This document shows positions 50,386 to 59,092 of a stretch of 64,000 nt of DNA, piece after piece. The stretch lies in NCBI GenBank assembly GCA_902543575.1, contig CACBYV010000005.1, forward strand, positions 29,013 to 93,012, read 5' to 3'. Position 1 is the stretch's first letter. Each line of letters begins with the position of its first letter. The notes under the pieces are model-generated. The model was given only the letters and a program-made list of their open reading frames with translations. It was not told the DNA's origin and did no database searches. A program made the translations under genes and the position numbers. The stretch comes from an uncultured Pelagibacteraceae bacterium. GTDB taxonomy: Bacteria > Pseudomonadota > Alphaproteobacteria > Pelagibacterales > Pelagibacteraceae.

Positions 50386-51300
50386 TTATTCTATTGGATA
50401 ATCCCAAGCATCTCCGCCAATTACCTTTGATATAGCAGAAAAATCTTTCGAACTGTTTCCATCCTCACAAAACTTTGAATATATTTCTAATGCCATCTCT
50501 CCTAATGGAGTAGATGCATTTGCATTTTTAGCACATTCATTTGCAAGTTTTAAATCTTTGTTCATCATACCTGCAGAAAAGCCTGGCTTATATTTATTGT
50601 TAGATGGAGTTCCTTCAATTAATCCAGGTAAAGGTGGATAAACTGAAATAGGCCAACTATTTCCGGAAGCATTTTTCATAATTTCATGAACTTTCTTTAT
50701 ATCTATATTCAATCTTCTTGCTAACATTAATGACTCTGAAGCAGCAATCATTGTTATTCCAAGAGACATGTTGTTACAAATCTTTGCACCGTTTCCGCTT
50801 CCTATTTCTCCAGCATGATAAATATTTTTACCCATTAATTTTAAAATAGGTAAAGCTTGATTAAATGCATCATTTGATCCACCAACCATAATATTTAAAG
50901 TTGCTTTTTGTGCACCCATCACCCCACCACTTACTGGTGCATCAATCATCTTAATACCTTTTTCATTTGCTTTCTTTCCTATTTCTTTAGAGGTATCTAT
51001 ATCGATTGTTGAACAATCTATTAGTAGACAATTTTTAGAAACTTTATCTAGAACACCATTTTCTTTTAAATAAACTTCTTTTGAATGTTTTCCCTCAGGC
51101 AGCATAGTGATTACAACAGACGTTTCACTATTGATTAGTTTTCCAAAATCCTTCTCAACATCAAGATTATTTTCAACTGCTTTATCAATCATTTCTTTAG
51201 AAACATCAAAAACCTTAACCTTTTTCCCAGCATTTTTTAAATTACAGGCCATTGGGTTTCCCATATTACCAACTCCTATAAAAGCTATATTTTCACTCAT
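50386..51300 (-). CDS. 3-hydroxyisobutyrate dehydrogenase / tartronate semialdehyde reductase family
   Basis: AFIGVGNMGNPMACNL, DAPVSGGVMGAQKATLNIMVGG. Confidence 0.92.
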   Translation of the reverse strand: MSENIAFIGVGNMGNPMACNLKNAGKKVKVFDVSKEMIDKAVENNLDVEKDFGKLINSETSVVITMLPEGKHSKEVYLKENGVLDKVSKNCLLIDCSTIDIDTSKEIGKKANEKGIKMIDAPVSGGVMGAQKATLNIMVGGSNDAFNQALPILKLMGKNIYHAGEIGSGNGAKICNNMSLGITMIAASESLMLARRLNIDIKKVHEIMKNASGNSWPISVYPPLPGLIEGTPSNNKYKPGFSAGMMNKDLKLANECAKNANASTPLGEMALEIYSKFCEDGNSSKDFSAISKVIGGDAWDYPIE

Positions 51301-51312
51301 ATGACATCCTCT

Positions 51313-51534
51313 CTATTTAGTAATTTTTTCCACTAATTTATTAACCAACGGTGCAACAAAAGTTGTTGCAACTAATGCAACTGGCAAACTAATAGACCAA
51401 GCTTTGAAAAATCTTTTATAATAAAATTCATCATAACCTGTATTTATAAATGTAATAATTAGGGTCATTAACAAACTCATTCCTAAACCCATAAAAAAAA
51501 CGAAAAGAATTTTAGAGAATTTTTTTGGAAACAT
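51313..51534 (-). CDS. Small two-TM membrane protein (DUF2798-like)
   Basis: FFMGLGMSLLMTLIITFIN...AWSISLPVALVATTFVAPLVNKLV. Confidence 0.72.
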   Translation of the reverse strand: MFPKKFSKILFVFFMGLGMSLLMTLIITFINTGYDEFYYKRFFKAWSISLPVALVATTFVAPLVNKLVEKITK

Positions 51535-52409
51535 TATTTATATTTGTCTTCAATATCGTAATATTCGTTGAAGCCAACTATATCTCTTAAGTCTGAAAAT
51601 TTAGAAACATTTTTATTATAAACTTTATTTTTCATATTATTCAAACATTCTTGCATCGTTTTTACTGATGCACTCATTAGGGTTAGAGGCATTACAGCAA
51701 TTTTATAACCAATTTCTTCTATTTCATTAATTTCTAATAATGGAGTTTCACCATCTTCGATCAAATTTAACATATGATGACCTGGAACTTCTTTGATAAT
51801 TTTTTTCATATCTTCTTTATTTTTAACAGCTTCAATAAATAAAATATCAACACCAAGTTTTGAAAATGATTGCATTCTTTTAATTGCATCATCTAATCCT
51901 CTAGTTGCTATGGCATCAGTTCTTGCCATTATTAAGATATCTTTATTTCCATATTCTCTTGCATCCACTGCAGCTTTAATTCTTGAGTTAGCTTCATCAA
52001 GATCGACAACATCTTTTCCCTTTGTGTGACCACATTTTTTTGGCCACTTTTGGTCTTCAATCATCACACCAGCTGCTCCTGCATCCGCATACCCTCTTAC
52101 AGTTCTAAATACGTTCACTGAATTTCCATATCCAGTATCCCCATCAAATATTATTGGAATTGATGTAGCATTGCATATATTTCTTACTTGTTCTGCCATT
52201 TCAGAAAAAGAAATTAAACCTGTGTCCGGCATACCAAGTTTTGTTGATGAAACACTGAAGCCAGACATAAACCCAACTTTCAAACCTTCTCTTTCAATTA
52301 ATTTTGCTGATAATGCATCAAAGCATCCAGGCATTACAATTATTTCTGGTCCATCTAATAGTTGTCTTAGTTGTTCTGCTTTATCTTTTGATTTTATTTT
52401 TGAAAACAT
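51534..52409 (-). CDS. Isocitrate lyase/PEP mutase superfamily carbon-carbon lyase
   Basis: MPGCFDALSAKLIEREG, FDGDTGYGN, MIEDQKWPKKCGHTKGK, IMARTDA. Confidence 0.93.
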   Translation of the reverse strand: MFSKIKSKDKAEQLRQLLDGPEIIVMPGCFDALSAKLIEREGLKVGFMSGFSVSSTKLGMPDTGLISFSEMAEQVRNICNATSIPIIFDGDTGYGNSVNVFRTVRGYADAGAAGVMIEDQKWPKKCGHTKGKDVVDLDEANSRIKAAVDAREYGNKDILIMARTDAIATRGLDDAIKRMQSFSKLGVDILFIEAVKNKEDMKKIIKEVPGHHMLNLIEDGETPLLEINEIEEIGYKIAVMPLTLMSASVKTMQECLNNMKNKVYNKNVSKFSDLRDIVGFNEYYDIEDKYK

Positions 52410-52411
52410 AT

Positions 52412-53683
52412 TTATAATTTAAAAGGTATATATAATGCTAGGTCAGGGAATAAGTAAATAACAAATACTGTAAATAACATTATAATGACAAAAGGTATCA
52501 CACCTTTAGCTATTTCTGACATTTTTGCTTTACCAATTGCTTGGAGAACATAAATATTTAGTCCAACAGGTGGTGTAATTAATGCACACTCAATCATTAG
52601 TGTAAAAATTATTCCAAACCAAATTAAATCAATATTCATTGCAGCGATTGAAATCGAAAATATAGGCATCATGATTAAAATTAATGAAAGGGTTTCCATT
52701 ATAAATCCTAAGATTAGCAAAGTAATACAAACAACAAGTATAAATAAACCAGTCTCATTAATATTAGTAACTATGAAAGATGATAAATCTTGAGGAATTC
52801 TATAAAGCGAAATTGCTTTACCAAAAACTTTAGCTCCTGCAATAATTATAAATATTGTAACTGTAGTTTTCATTGTCTCCAAACCAGCTTCGATAAAACC
52901 TTTAAAATCCAATCTTTTTTTAGCCACAACATAGATAAATGATATTAAAAAACCAATACCACCTGCTTCTGTTGGTGTATAAATTCCAGCATAAATTCCA
53001 CCCAGCATAATGAAGGCCATTAATAATATTGGCAAACCTCTTTTTGTATATTTAATTTTTTCTTCTAAAGTACTGGATACATTTTGAACTTCTTTATTAA
53101 AAAATTTCACGTAAAAAACTGAAAAGATAATAAAAAATAATGCTAAAACTATTCCTGGCCCAATTCCTGCAAGAAACATACTTAGTACAGACTCTTCAAC
53201 AACAAATGCATAAACAATCATTGGAATTGATGGAGGAATTAAAATCCCTAAAGTTCCACCCGCTGCCAAAATACCTAAAGTAAAGTTTCTGTGATAACCT
53301 CTATTAATCATTGCAGGAAATGCTACAGTTGAGATTGTTGCTGCAGTAGCCACTGATGATCCAGATATAGCAGCAAAAATACTGCAAGAAACTATAGTTG
53401 CTATTGCTAAACCGCCTGGAAAATTTCCAACCCAGCTTTGAGCAAAATTAAAAAGATCTTCTCCAACACCTGCTTTTAATAATATATTAGACATCATCAA
53501 AAACATCGGAACAGCTAATAAAATAAAGTTATCTGCCACACTGTAAAAAGTTTGTGGGATCATTAATGGAGAAATATCTCCAAATAACATTAAACCCAAT
53601 CCTATAGAGCCTAAACCAAATGCTATTGGCACTCCTAAAAAAAGCACAAAAAATAACAAAAATAAGATTATTGCTACTGTCAT
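52412..53683 (-). CDS. dctM: TRAP transporter large permease (DctM-like)
   Basis: SGSSVATAATISTVAFPAMINRGYHRNFTLGILAAGGTLGILIPPSIPMIVY. Confidence 0.96.
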   Translation of the reverse strand: MTVAIILFLLFFVLFLGVPIAFGLGSIGLGLMLFGDISPLMIPQTFYSVADNFILLAVPMFLMMSNILLKAGVGEDLFNFAQSWVGNFPGGLAIATIVSCSIFAAISGSSVATAATISTVAFPAMINRGYHRNFTLGILAAGGTLGILIPPSIPMIVYAFVVEESVLSMFLAGIGPGIVLALFFIIFSVFYVKFFNKEVQNVSSTLEEKIKYTKRGLPILLMAFIMLGGIYAGIYTPTEAGGIGFLISFIYVVAKKRLDFKGFIEAGLETMKTTVTIFIIIAGAKVFGKAISLYRIPQDLSSFIVTNINETGLFILVVCITLLILGFIMETLSLILIMMPIFSISIAAMNIDLIWFGIIFTLMIECALITPPVGLNIYVLQAIGKAKMSEIAKGVIPFVIIMLFTVFVIYLFPDLALYIPFKL

Positions 53684-54156
53684 TTAATTATATCTTTGAT
53701 GTATTTAGGTACTTCGAAAAGCACTCTTAATACCAAAAATGCAAAACATAATGGTATCGCAAATTCTGTAAGAAAGGATGGAACATCTAAAATTGTAGAG
53801 CTTGTTCTTCCAACTTTAAGAGAGTCGTAAGCAATTAACCATCCATAATAAAGTACAAATCCACTAAAAATTAAAATGAATATTGCACTTATTAAATCTA
53901 ATATCTTTTTTCCTTTATCTCCTACTTTGTCATATATAACTGTTATTCTGATAAAATCATTTTTATGAAAAGTATAAGTTAAAGCTAAATAAGTAGCCCA
54001 AATTTGTAAAAATCGAGAAATTTCGTTTACCCAAATAGTAGGTGAATTAAATATGTATCTCATGATAACTTCATAAGAAACTATAAAGCCTATCATAATA
54101 AATAACGCTGAAGCTAAATAGCCAGAATATTTTACAATTTTGTCGTAGGTATTCAT
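53680..54156 (-). CDS. dctQ: TRAP transporter small permease (DctQ-like)
   Basis: IVSYEVIMRYIFNSPTIWVNEISRFLQIWATYLA. ATG at 54156 preferred; the GTG start in the track (54171) is inside a palindrome. Confidence 0.92.
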   Translation of the reverse strand: MNTYDKIVKYSGYLASALFIMIGFIVSYEVIMRYIFNSPTIWVNEISRFLQIWATYLALTYTFHKNDFIRITVIYDKVGDKGKKILDLISAIFILIFSGFVLYYGWLIAYDSLKVGRTSSTILDVPSFLTEFAIPLCFAFLVLRVLFEVPKYIKDIIK

Positions 54157-54162
54157 TTGAAA

Positions 54163-54184
54163 ACCCCGCACTTAAGTGCGGGGT
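54163..54184 (-). other. 22-bp perfect palindrome/hairpin between dctP and dctQ
   Basis: ACCCCGCACTT|AAGTGCGGGGT; on the minus strand followed by TTTTC then the dctQ ATG. Confidence 0.92.
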
Positions 54185-54195
54185 ATTTATACGAT

Positions 54196-55185
54196 TTAAA
54201 GTTTGTTTGCAGCTTTTACAAGTTGATCACCAACTCCACCAGCTCCACCTGTTCTAGAAATGTAATCATCAATAACAGATGACGATGCCTTTTTAAGAGC
54301 AGAAACTTCAGAACTACTTAGGTTTACAATGTTCATTCCATTTGCTTTTGCTTCTTTGTAAGCCCCAGCTTCAATGTTAGCCATGTCATCTCTAACAGCT
54401 TTTTCAGCTACTTTTGATGCTTCAGCTATAGCGTCTCTTTGTTTTTGAGTTAATGAGCTTAGCCATTTATCATTAGCAACAACAACGAATTCGATATCGC
54501 CATGATTTGTAACAGTTAAAGTATCCATTACTTGATATAATTTTCTAGATTTTACACCAGATACACCAGTCATACCTGCATCAACTGTATTTCTTTGGTA
54601 AGCTAAATATTGCTCAGATCCAGATATTAATGCTGGTTTACCACCTAAAGAGCTCACAAAAGCTCCAAGTGTTTTTCCAAATACTCTAATTTTTTTATCT
54701 TTAAAGTCAGCTGGAGTTTTCATCGGACCACCATTGGATAACATAATTGCTGACCCATAAGCTTGATAATAAAGTGGAACTGCTCCTGTCTTAGCTATTG
54801 CAGGATCAAGAATAGCTCTTATCTCGGATCCAGCTTGAGTTGCTTTTCTTACTTTTTGTTCTGAGTCAAATAAGAATGGAAGATAGAAAACATCAACTTC
54901 AGGATTAGTTCCTGCAAATCTTGTTATAGATGCAACACCAGCTTCGATTGCTCCTGAACCAACAGCTTGTGGAACTTCTTTATCTTTGTAAAGTTGCGCA
55001 GAGTCGTAAATCTCAACTTTAATGTCTGATCTTGATTCTAATTCTTTTTTAAATACCAAAAGGTTCTGACCTAAGTGAGCCTTTAATGGTAATTGAAGTG
55101 TAATTCTCATTTTTGTTTCTGCCAAACTCGCACTGGCAAAAGAAACGAAAATCAGAGAAAATATTATTCTTTTAAAGATTTTCAT
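54196..55185 (-). CDS. dctP: TRAP transporter substrate-binding protein (DctP-like)
   Basis: Signal peptide; AVGSGAIEAGVASITRFAGTNPEVDVFYLPFLF; KKIRVFGKTLGAFVSSLGGKPALIS. Confidence 0.94.
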   Translation of the reverse strand: MKIFKRIIFSLIFVSFASASLAETKMRITLQLPLKAHLGQNLLVFKKELESRSDIKVEIYDSAQLYKDKEVPQAVGSGAIEAGVASITRFAGTNPEVDVFYLPFLFDSEQKVRKATQAGSEIRAILDPAIAKTGAVPLYYQAYGSAIMLSNGGPMKTPADFKDKKIRVFGKTLGAFVSSLGGKPALISGSEQYLAYQRNTVDAGMTGVSGVKSRKLYQVMDTLTVTNHGDIEFVVVANDKWLSSLTQKQRDAIAEASKVAEKAVRDDMANIEAGAYKEAKANGMNIVNLSSSEVSALKKASSSVIDDYISRTGGAGGVGDQLVKAANKL

Positions 55186-55260
55186 GTTATTTCCCTCTTT
55201 TTTGTTTAATCTGACTATTTAAGTCGACTTTAAAATTAAATACAATATTAATAATCATCA

Positions 55261-56160
55261 ATGAATTGGATAATTGTAGCTATTTCTGGGGCTTTTTTTC
55301 AAAATCTTAGATCAACTTTACAGAAAAAACTTAATCAAAAGGTATCAACTATTGCATCTACTTATGTAAGATTTGCTTATGCATTACCATTTGGGACAAT
55401 TTTATTTTTTTTGTATTTTCAAGACTTAAATGTAATCCCTGAAATTCTAAGTCAAAAAAAATTTATATTTAACGTATTATTAGGTTCAATTTTCCAAATA
55501 ATTTTTACATTTGTTTTACTTTACTTATTTAGATTTGCTAATTTTGTAGTTGGAACTTCATTAAGTAAGACTGAAGTTATTCAGGTTGCGATTTTTGAAT
55601 ATTTGATAATAGGGGACAAATTAAATAAATTTGGAATAACAGGTATTATCGTATCTACAATTGGAGTAATTATACTTTCGATTAAAGACTTAAGTTTATT
55701 TCTAAAAAACTTATTTTCAAAAACGACTTTAATTGGTTTATCCGCAGGGCTATTCTTGGGTTTAAGCGTTGTATATTTTAGAGCAGCAGCATTAACATTG
55801 GAAAATTTTAGTAATAACTTTGAAAAAGCTATAGCAACCCTATTTTTTGGTCTAGTTATACAAACAACATTAGTTACTATTTATTTAATTATATTTGAAA
55901 AGTCACAGTTTAAAAAATTATATGAAAACAAGTACGAATGTTTGACAGCAGGATTAGCTGGATTTCTCGCAACATTATCTTGGTTTTATGCTTTTACGTT
56001 AATACAGTCTTCATTTGTTAGAGCTATCGGCCAAATAGAATTATTATTTAGCTATGTGTCTTCAAAGTATATGTTTAAAGAAAAAGTCAAAATTACAGAA
56101 ATTTTAGGGATAATTATATTTGTAGTAGGTGTACTAATTTTACTACTTAATAAAAGCTAA
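55261..56160 (+). CDS. EamA/DMT-family transporter
   Basis: Ten hydrophobic segments. Confidence 0.85.
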   Translation: MNWIIVAISGAFFQNLRSTLQKKLNQKVSTIASTYVRFAYALPFGTILFFLYFQDLNVIPEILSQKKFIFNVLLGSIFQIIFTFVLLYLFRFANFVVGTSLSKTEVIQVAIFEYLIIGDKLNKFGITGIIVSTIGVIILSIKDLSLFLKNLFSKTTLIGLSAGLFLGLSVVYFRAAALTLENFSNNFEKAIATLFFGLVIQTTLVTIYLIIFEKSQFKKLYENKYECLTAGLAGFLATLSWFYAFTLIQSSFVRAIGQIELLFSYVSSKYMFKEKVKITEILGIIIFVVGVLILLLNKS

Positions 56161-56492
56161 TTAATTCTTCCAAGATAATTAACCATTACAACACCAATAA
56201 TAATTAAAAAAATCCCAATTAACCCATACATATTTGGTATCTGGTTATATTTAATCATACCGAAGACTAAAATAGCAGCCACTGTTGTCCCACTATAAGT
56301 AGCATAAGTAAAACCTACAGGTATCATAGACATAGCTTTTGCAAGTCCATACATAGTTATACACATAAAAGCTATTGATAATATCGTTGGGGTTAATTTT
56401 GAAAATCCATCTGAAATTTTAGCAAAACTATTTGCAGCAATTCCTGTTGATATAGCTAATACTAAATAAATATAACCAGATAATGGTTTCAT
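56157..56492 (-). CDS. Small multidrug resistance (SMR)-family protein
   Basis: 111 aa, four TM segments, LAISTGIAANSFAKISDGFSKLTPTILSI, PVGFTYATYSG. Confidence 0.88.
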   Translation of the reverse strand: MKPLSGYIYLVLAISTGIAANSFAKISDGFSKLTPTILSIAFMCITMYGLAKAMSMIPVGFTYATYSGTTVAAILVFGMIKYNQIPNMYGLIGIFLIIIGVVMVNYLGRIN

Positions 56493-56824
56493 TTATTTGT
56501 TCCTAATAAGTTAACTATTAAGACACCCGATATAATTAAAATCAATCCAATTATTGTATAAAAATTTGGTACTTGATTAAATTTTATAACACCAACAGCA
56601 GCTGTTGCAATTATACATAAGCCTGCAAAAGAGGCATATGTTATTCCAACTGGTATACTTTTCATAACTAAAGACAAAGTATACATGCATCCAACAATTG
56701 TTACTGCTGTGATTATGCTAGGTATTAATAATGTAAAACCTTGAGCACTTTTAGCAAAACTGTTAGATGCTGTTCCAAGAATTACTGCGATTAATAAAAT
56801 TATATAAGCAGTTATATTATTCAT
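56489..56824 (-). CDS. Small multidrug resistance (SMR)-family protein
   Basis: Paralogous to the adjacent SMR gene (AVILGTASNSFAKSAQGFTLLIPSII, PVGITYASFAG). ATG at 56824 preferred over track start 56881. Confidence 0.88.
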   Translation of the reverse strand: MNNITAYIILLIAVILGTASNSFAKSAQGFTLLIPSIITAVTIVGCMYTLSLVMKSIPVGITYASFAGLCIIATAAVGVIKFNQVPNFYTIIGLILIISGVLIVNLLGTNK

Positions 56825-57413
56825 TTGCCTTCGACCATTTGATTGCATCTTCCATTCTATCATCTCCCCAGAATATTTCATTTTTTACAACAAATGACGG
56901 ACTTCCAAATATTTTGTTTTTTCTAGCTTTTTCTGTATTTGATAAATAAATATTATTTATTTCCTCAGAGCTTGCCTCTGAAACAATCTTTTCTTTATCT
57001 AAGCTTAGTTTTTCGCAGATTTCACTCAAGTTGGGTTCAACAGCAGGCTCTTTTCCTTCTTGAAACCATCGTTTATACGTAAGCTGAACGTAATCTACAC
57101 CCCAGTTATTTTTTAAACCTAATATTGCAATTTTATTAGCTAAATCAAATTCTGTTAAAGGGTAAGGGACTGGTGTTTTGGCAAAAAATCCATAATTTTT
57201 TGCTCGTCTTTCTATGTCCCTCCACATGTAATCTACTTTATTTTTTTTTTCTTTAGGAAAGGGAACATTGTTCATTTCTTTCATTATTGCTCTCACACTA
57301 AAAGGAGTCCAGTTAAACTTAATTTGATGTTGTTTTTCTGCTTCTAGTGCTCGAGTAACGGAAAGATAGGTATAAGTACTTCCAATAGAAAAATAAAAAT
57401 CTATGTTGTTCAC
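56817..57413 (-). CDS. DsbA-family 2-hydroxychromene-2-carboxylate isomerase-like protein
   Basis: IDFYFSIGSTYTYLSV, FNWTPFSVRAIM, IFGSPSFVVKNEIFWGDDRM. Confidence 0.87.
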   Translation of the reverse strand: MNNIDFYFSIGSTYTYLSVTRALEAEKQHQIKFNWTPFSVRAIMKEMNNVPFPKEKKNKVDYMWRDIERRAKNYGFFAKTPVPYPLTEFDLANKIAILGLKNNWGVDYVQLTYKRWFQEGKEPAVEPNLSEICEKLSLDKEKIVSEASSEEINNIYLSNTEKARKNKIFGSPSFVVKNEIFWGDDRMEDAIKWSKANE

Positions 57414-57734
57414 TTATTTTGGCATTGGCGTTGCGCCAGTCTCTAAACTAATCATTTTACCATCTTTGTATTTGTAGACTGCCATAACTGCTTCTACATT
57501 ACCATCATCAAATGTTACGAACGCATGGTGAACACCAACTTCATCATTTTCATAAACAATTCTAGTTTTATCTTGCTTGATATCACCACTCATTGCCCAT
57601 TTGATAACATCACCTTTAGTTAAAACACTCCCTGATTTATGCATTGTGAATTTAAAATCATCATGCAAAAGTTCGTTCATTGCTGCTTCATCTTTATTTT
57701 TAATTGCAGCACTATATTTTTCTAATATTGACAT
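57414..57734 (-). CDS. SnoaL/NTF2-like small protein
   Basis: YSAAIKNKDEAAMNELLHDDFKFTMHKSGSVLTKGDVIKW. Confidence 0.75.
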   Translation of the reverse strand: MSILEKYSAAIKNKDEAAMNELLHDDFKFTMHKSGSVLTKGDVIKWAMSGDIKQDKTRIVYENDEVGVHHAFVTFDDGNVEAVMAVYKYKDGKMISLETGATPMPK

Positions 57735-57745
57735 TTTTTTCTCCT

Positions 57746-58036
57746 TTATGCTCCTTTAATTATTAATGTATTTGATACTGTATTATCTAATCTAATTTGT
57801 CTGATAGGTTTATATATTTCTGAATTGTACCACTCAAAAACTTTTTCATAGGATGGGAATTTAATTACAACAGTTCTTGGATATTTCCACTCACCTTCAA
57901 TAACTTCATTTTCGCCACCTCTTATTATGTATTCGCCGCCAAACATTTGAGCAGTTGGAGGAGCTTTTTCCAAATACTCTTTGTAATTTTCAGGATTTAG
58001 CACATTAATATTTAATATGATATATCCTGAAGGCAT
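57746..58036 (-). CDS. DUF1330-family protein
   Basis: GYIILNINVLNPENYKEYLEKAPPTAQMFGGEYIIRGG. Confidence 0.85.
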   Translation of the reverse strand: MPSGYIILNINVLNPENYKEYLEKAPPTAQMFGGEYIIRGGENEVIEGEWKYPRTVVIKFPSYEKVFEWYNSEIYKPIRQIRLDNTVSNTLIIKGA

Positions 58037-58059
58037 TACAAACCTTATTACAAAAATTA

Positions 58060-58350
58060 TTACATATCTACTTTATTTAATTCGTAGACACTGTAACTTT
58101 CCATAACTTCTTTCATAACTGGACCTGATACTGGATTACTTCCATCTATAAACGCTTTAAGGGCAGCTTTATCGGTCACAAAAATTTTAAACATTACTGT
58201 TTTTTTGTCAGGTGCAACTGTTCCAATTGTTTTTGATACATTTGCAACTTTCGATCTCTCTGCCATACCAGCATCCGATTGCATAAAGCCCATAAACTTT
58301 TCTAGCATCCCTTCTTTAAGGTGAGCTACTACTAATGTTTCTGTTTCCAT
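58060..58350 (-). CDS. Small (96 aa) ferredoxin-fold/DABB-like protein of unknown function
   Basis: METETLVVAHLKEGMLEKFMGFMQS...VMFKIFVTDKAALKAFIDG. Confidence 0.6.
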   Translation of the reverse strand: METETLVVAHLKEGMLEKFMGFMQSDAGMAERSKVANVSKTIGTVAPDKKTVMFKIFVTDKAALKAFIDGSNPVSGPVMKEVMESYSVYELNKVDM

Positions 58351-58377
58351 CTTTTATCCTTTCTTTATATTGATTGT

Positions 58378-58668
58378 TTATCCACTAAAATTTTCCATAA
58401 AATCTTCGTGCATTGGTGTAACCTTTGCTGAATCTAAATCCACACCTGCTTCAGCTCTTGCTGCATGAAGTTCTTTGTCATTTTTAAATGCTTCAAAACC
58501 TTCCATGGTTGCATACTTAACGATTACAGTAAATTTTGTAGGGTCTTCTTTAGATACACCAGCAAAGATAATAGTAGCACCAAATCCTTTAATTTTTTCA
58601 GCATTTGCTTTTACCATATTCATCCAAGATGAAAATGATTTTATATTTTCTTCTATTTTTATGATCAT
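58378..58668 (-). CDS. Small (96 aa) ferredoxin-fold/DABB-like protein of unknown function
   Basis: FSSWMNMVKANAEKIKGFGATIIFAGVSKEDPTKFTVIVKYATMEGFEAFKNDKE; same length as its neighbour. Confidence 0.6.
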   Translation of the reverse strand: MIIKIEENIKSFSSWMNMVKANAEKIKGFGATIIFAGVSKEDPTKFTVIVKYATMEGFEAFKNDKELHAARAEAGVDLDSAKVTPMHEDFMENFSG

Positions 58669-58681
58669 TTCTTTTTCCTTT

Positions 58682-59080
58682 CTATTTAACTGGAGTCATA
58701 ATCTTCTGACCTTCGACTCCAATTGCAACTACTATTGCTTTAGCAGGCACATTTCCAATATTTTTCGACTCGTGTACAATTCCAACATCTTCAACAAATG
58801 CATCACCAGCTTTGAATACTTGGGTTTTTCCTTCGTGAATTAATTCAATTTCACCTTGCTGGATCATAATTAAAACTGGAAATGAGTGCGTATGAGGAGT
58901 TACTGGAGCTCCTACAGGCACAGTAAATTCAAAAGCTGTTATTTTTGCTTTTCCAGTAGGGTATACAATATCATTTCCCATTCCTGTTTGACTTGTTGAT
59001 AGAATTCTCTTTACATGGCTATCTGCGTAAACATTAGCTGTAAATAAACTTAATATTAATACTAAAATTGTTTTTTTCAT
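58682..59080 (-). CDS. Secreted cupin-domain protein
   Basis: Signal peptide MKKTILVLILSLFTANVYA; cupin core PVTPHTHSFPVLIMIQQGEIELIHEGKTQVFKAGDAF. Confidence 0.88.
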   Translation of the reverse strand: MKKTILVLILSLFTANVYADSHVKRILSTSQTGMGNDIVYPTGKAKITAFEFTVPVGAPVTPHTHSFPVLIMIQQGEIELIHEGKTQVFKAGDAFVEDVGIVHESKNIGNVPAKAIVVAIGVEGQKIMTPVK

Positions 59081-59092
59081 TTTTCCTTTCAG

